Origin: Centrapalus pauciflorus
Lineage: Eukaryota; Streptophyta; Magnoliopsida; Asterales; Asteraceae
Reading direction: 5' to 3'
DNA length: 64,000 bases
NCBI GenBank assembly: GCA_020465985.1
Contig: JAANYP010002326.1
Location: 640,001-704,000, forward strand
Every line of letters starts with the position of its first letter. Position 1 is the first letter of the stretch. Below the pieces are notes generated by a model that searched no databases, was not told where the DNA came from, and worked only from the letters and a program-made list of their open reading frames with translations. A program made the position numbers and the translations under genes. Below are positions 63,020-64,000 of this stretch, in pieces.

Positions 63020-64000
63020 TAACAAATAGAAATAATATTTGTCTAATTAAACATAAATAAACTAAAGAAGACCAAAGTAATAAATCTCAGATAAATTAAA
63101 TAAAATCAGATGGGCTTAATTATAATTATCCACTAAACAAGCCCAACCCAGATGATTAGGGTTACACCTGTATTTATTAACATTAATCTCAAACCCTAAA
63201 CCCTAATTACAAACTCTGAAAAAGAAACTCAAATAAACCCTACGTCCGGCCGTTCAAGTTGCTGAGGAGATCGGAAATAAACGAGACGGTTCACCAAGTT
63301 CCCGTTCAGATCAAGGTAACGAACTCCGCTTAAACTATAACGTTCTTGTTAAGTTGTAAAAATAATATTTTGTATCTAAAAATTGTGAAGCAAATCAAGA
63401 AATTAAAACCAGATTTATATGAAATACAAAATAAGAAAAACGAACCTGTTACTTGGGTTTGAGAGGCGGCGATGGTGGTGGTTTGTGACCGGCGGCGCCG
63501 CACCAGGGACGACCGCAATGGTCCTGGTCAGCGGCGGCCGTTGAGGGATGTGAGTGTGCGAGATCTGAGAACAGAGAGACGAGCGTGGGAGACCGAGCGG
63601 TGGTGGCGGTGATGGAGCTGTAGCGGCGGCGGCGTCGCTGTTATGCCGCTGTCGTTGTGGTGTGCGAGAGTGCGAGTGAGAGAGGAGCTGAGCGAGGGAG
63701 CGATATGGAGTAGAGGAGTCGAGGGTGCTGTTGGTGGTTGCCGGTGAAAGGCGGTGGCGGTCGCCGGCCGGAGGAGGCGGAGAGCAGAGAGAGAGAGAGA
63801 GGAAGAAGAGAGATCGTGGGAATGTGCTTGTGTATGTGGGTCTGTTGGCCGAAAGTTAAGGGAGAAGAAAGGAAAAGGTAATTGGGTCGACCCGACCCGA
63901 CCCGTAAACTTAAATAATTAATAAACTTATATAATAATAAATAATTCTAAATTTGTTTTATATTTTAAAATTCTTATAAGATCATTATTCCTATTAATTA
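62995..64000 (+). mobile_element. Partial gypsy LTR at the window end
   Basis: It starts TGTTATAATAACC after a pol-end/purine-tract junction and runs off the window. It contains an interstitial telo-box pair (AAACCCTAAACCCTAA, 63192-63207), a CT/GC-rich block of GGCGGCGG type (63470-63790) and possible donor ATCAAG|GTAACG (63318). No gag-pol precedes it beyond the junction, so the element body is missing. The right end is not seen. Confidence 0.5.

Noticed and set aside
63192..63207. Possible interstitial telomere (AAACCCTAAACCCTAA)
   Set aside because: Only two units inside an LTR; it is a telo-box-like motif rather than a telomere remnant.

Overview
This is nuclear DNA from a flowering plant, most likely a core eudicot (possibly an asterid; the lineage is an inference from repeat and gene style only). 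It is AT-rich and dominated by transposable elements. I can support only two ordinary host genes: a small secreted peptide-hormone precursor of the PIP/PIPL type (33489-33713, minus) and an intact basic secretory protein (58333-59004, plus).

Layout, left to right. Positions 1-9778 hold the 3' part of a CACTA (En/Spm) transposon: a TNP2-like transposase split by a one-base homopolymer frameshift, then a second gene with a plant-transposase N-terminal region and a Ulp1/C48 cysteine-protease C-terminal region. Hand splicing of that second gene gives 11 exons with GT-AG introns, no stop codon, about 701 residues and the catalytic residues present. Positions 9779-20360 are non-autonomous elements: two long fold-back elements (9943-11751 and 17420-19240), tandem Helitron ends, a 2 kb solo LTR with TSD TTATT inside one Helitron, and a Tourist-like MITE whose empty site is elsewhere in the window (46532-46534).

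Positions 20366-30201 are a complete young Ty3/gypsy (Tekay-like) element with 2.5 kb LTRs, TSD TTATA, a tRNA-iMet primer site and an unusual 92-bp GT-AG intron-like interruption in pol. Positions 30207-35654 are MITEs, the peptide gene and a run of (TA)n arrays alternating with small inverted-repeat elements. Positions 35655-45203 hold a second gypsy element on the minus strand, damaged by one stop and one frameshift and lacking an obvious TSD. Both gypsy LTR families carry an array of CCGAATTCGGAT-like palindromes at the same offset, inside a predicted leader intron.

Positions 45204-51435 hold a MULE-type MITE with a perfect 9-bp TSD, a Helitron-like tandem-repeat region, a LINE fragment, a G-quadruplex motif and a hAT element with a perfect 8-bp TSD. 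Positions 51441-56616 are a copia (Ale/Retrofit-like) element on the minus strand with identical 115-bp LTRs, TSD ATATT and a telo-box-rich leader. After the basic secretory protein gene come tandem repeats, a nested fold-back that contains a (TA)n-bounded element (60835-62780), and a partial gypsy LTR running off the window end.

No tRNA, rRNA, CRISPR or prokaryotic feature was seen. The most notable signals are the intact transposon-linked Ulp1 gene, the (TA)n-bounded element family with shared ends, the intron-like feature in pol, and the palindrome arrays in two LTR families.
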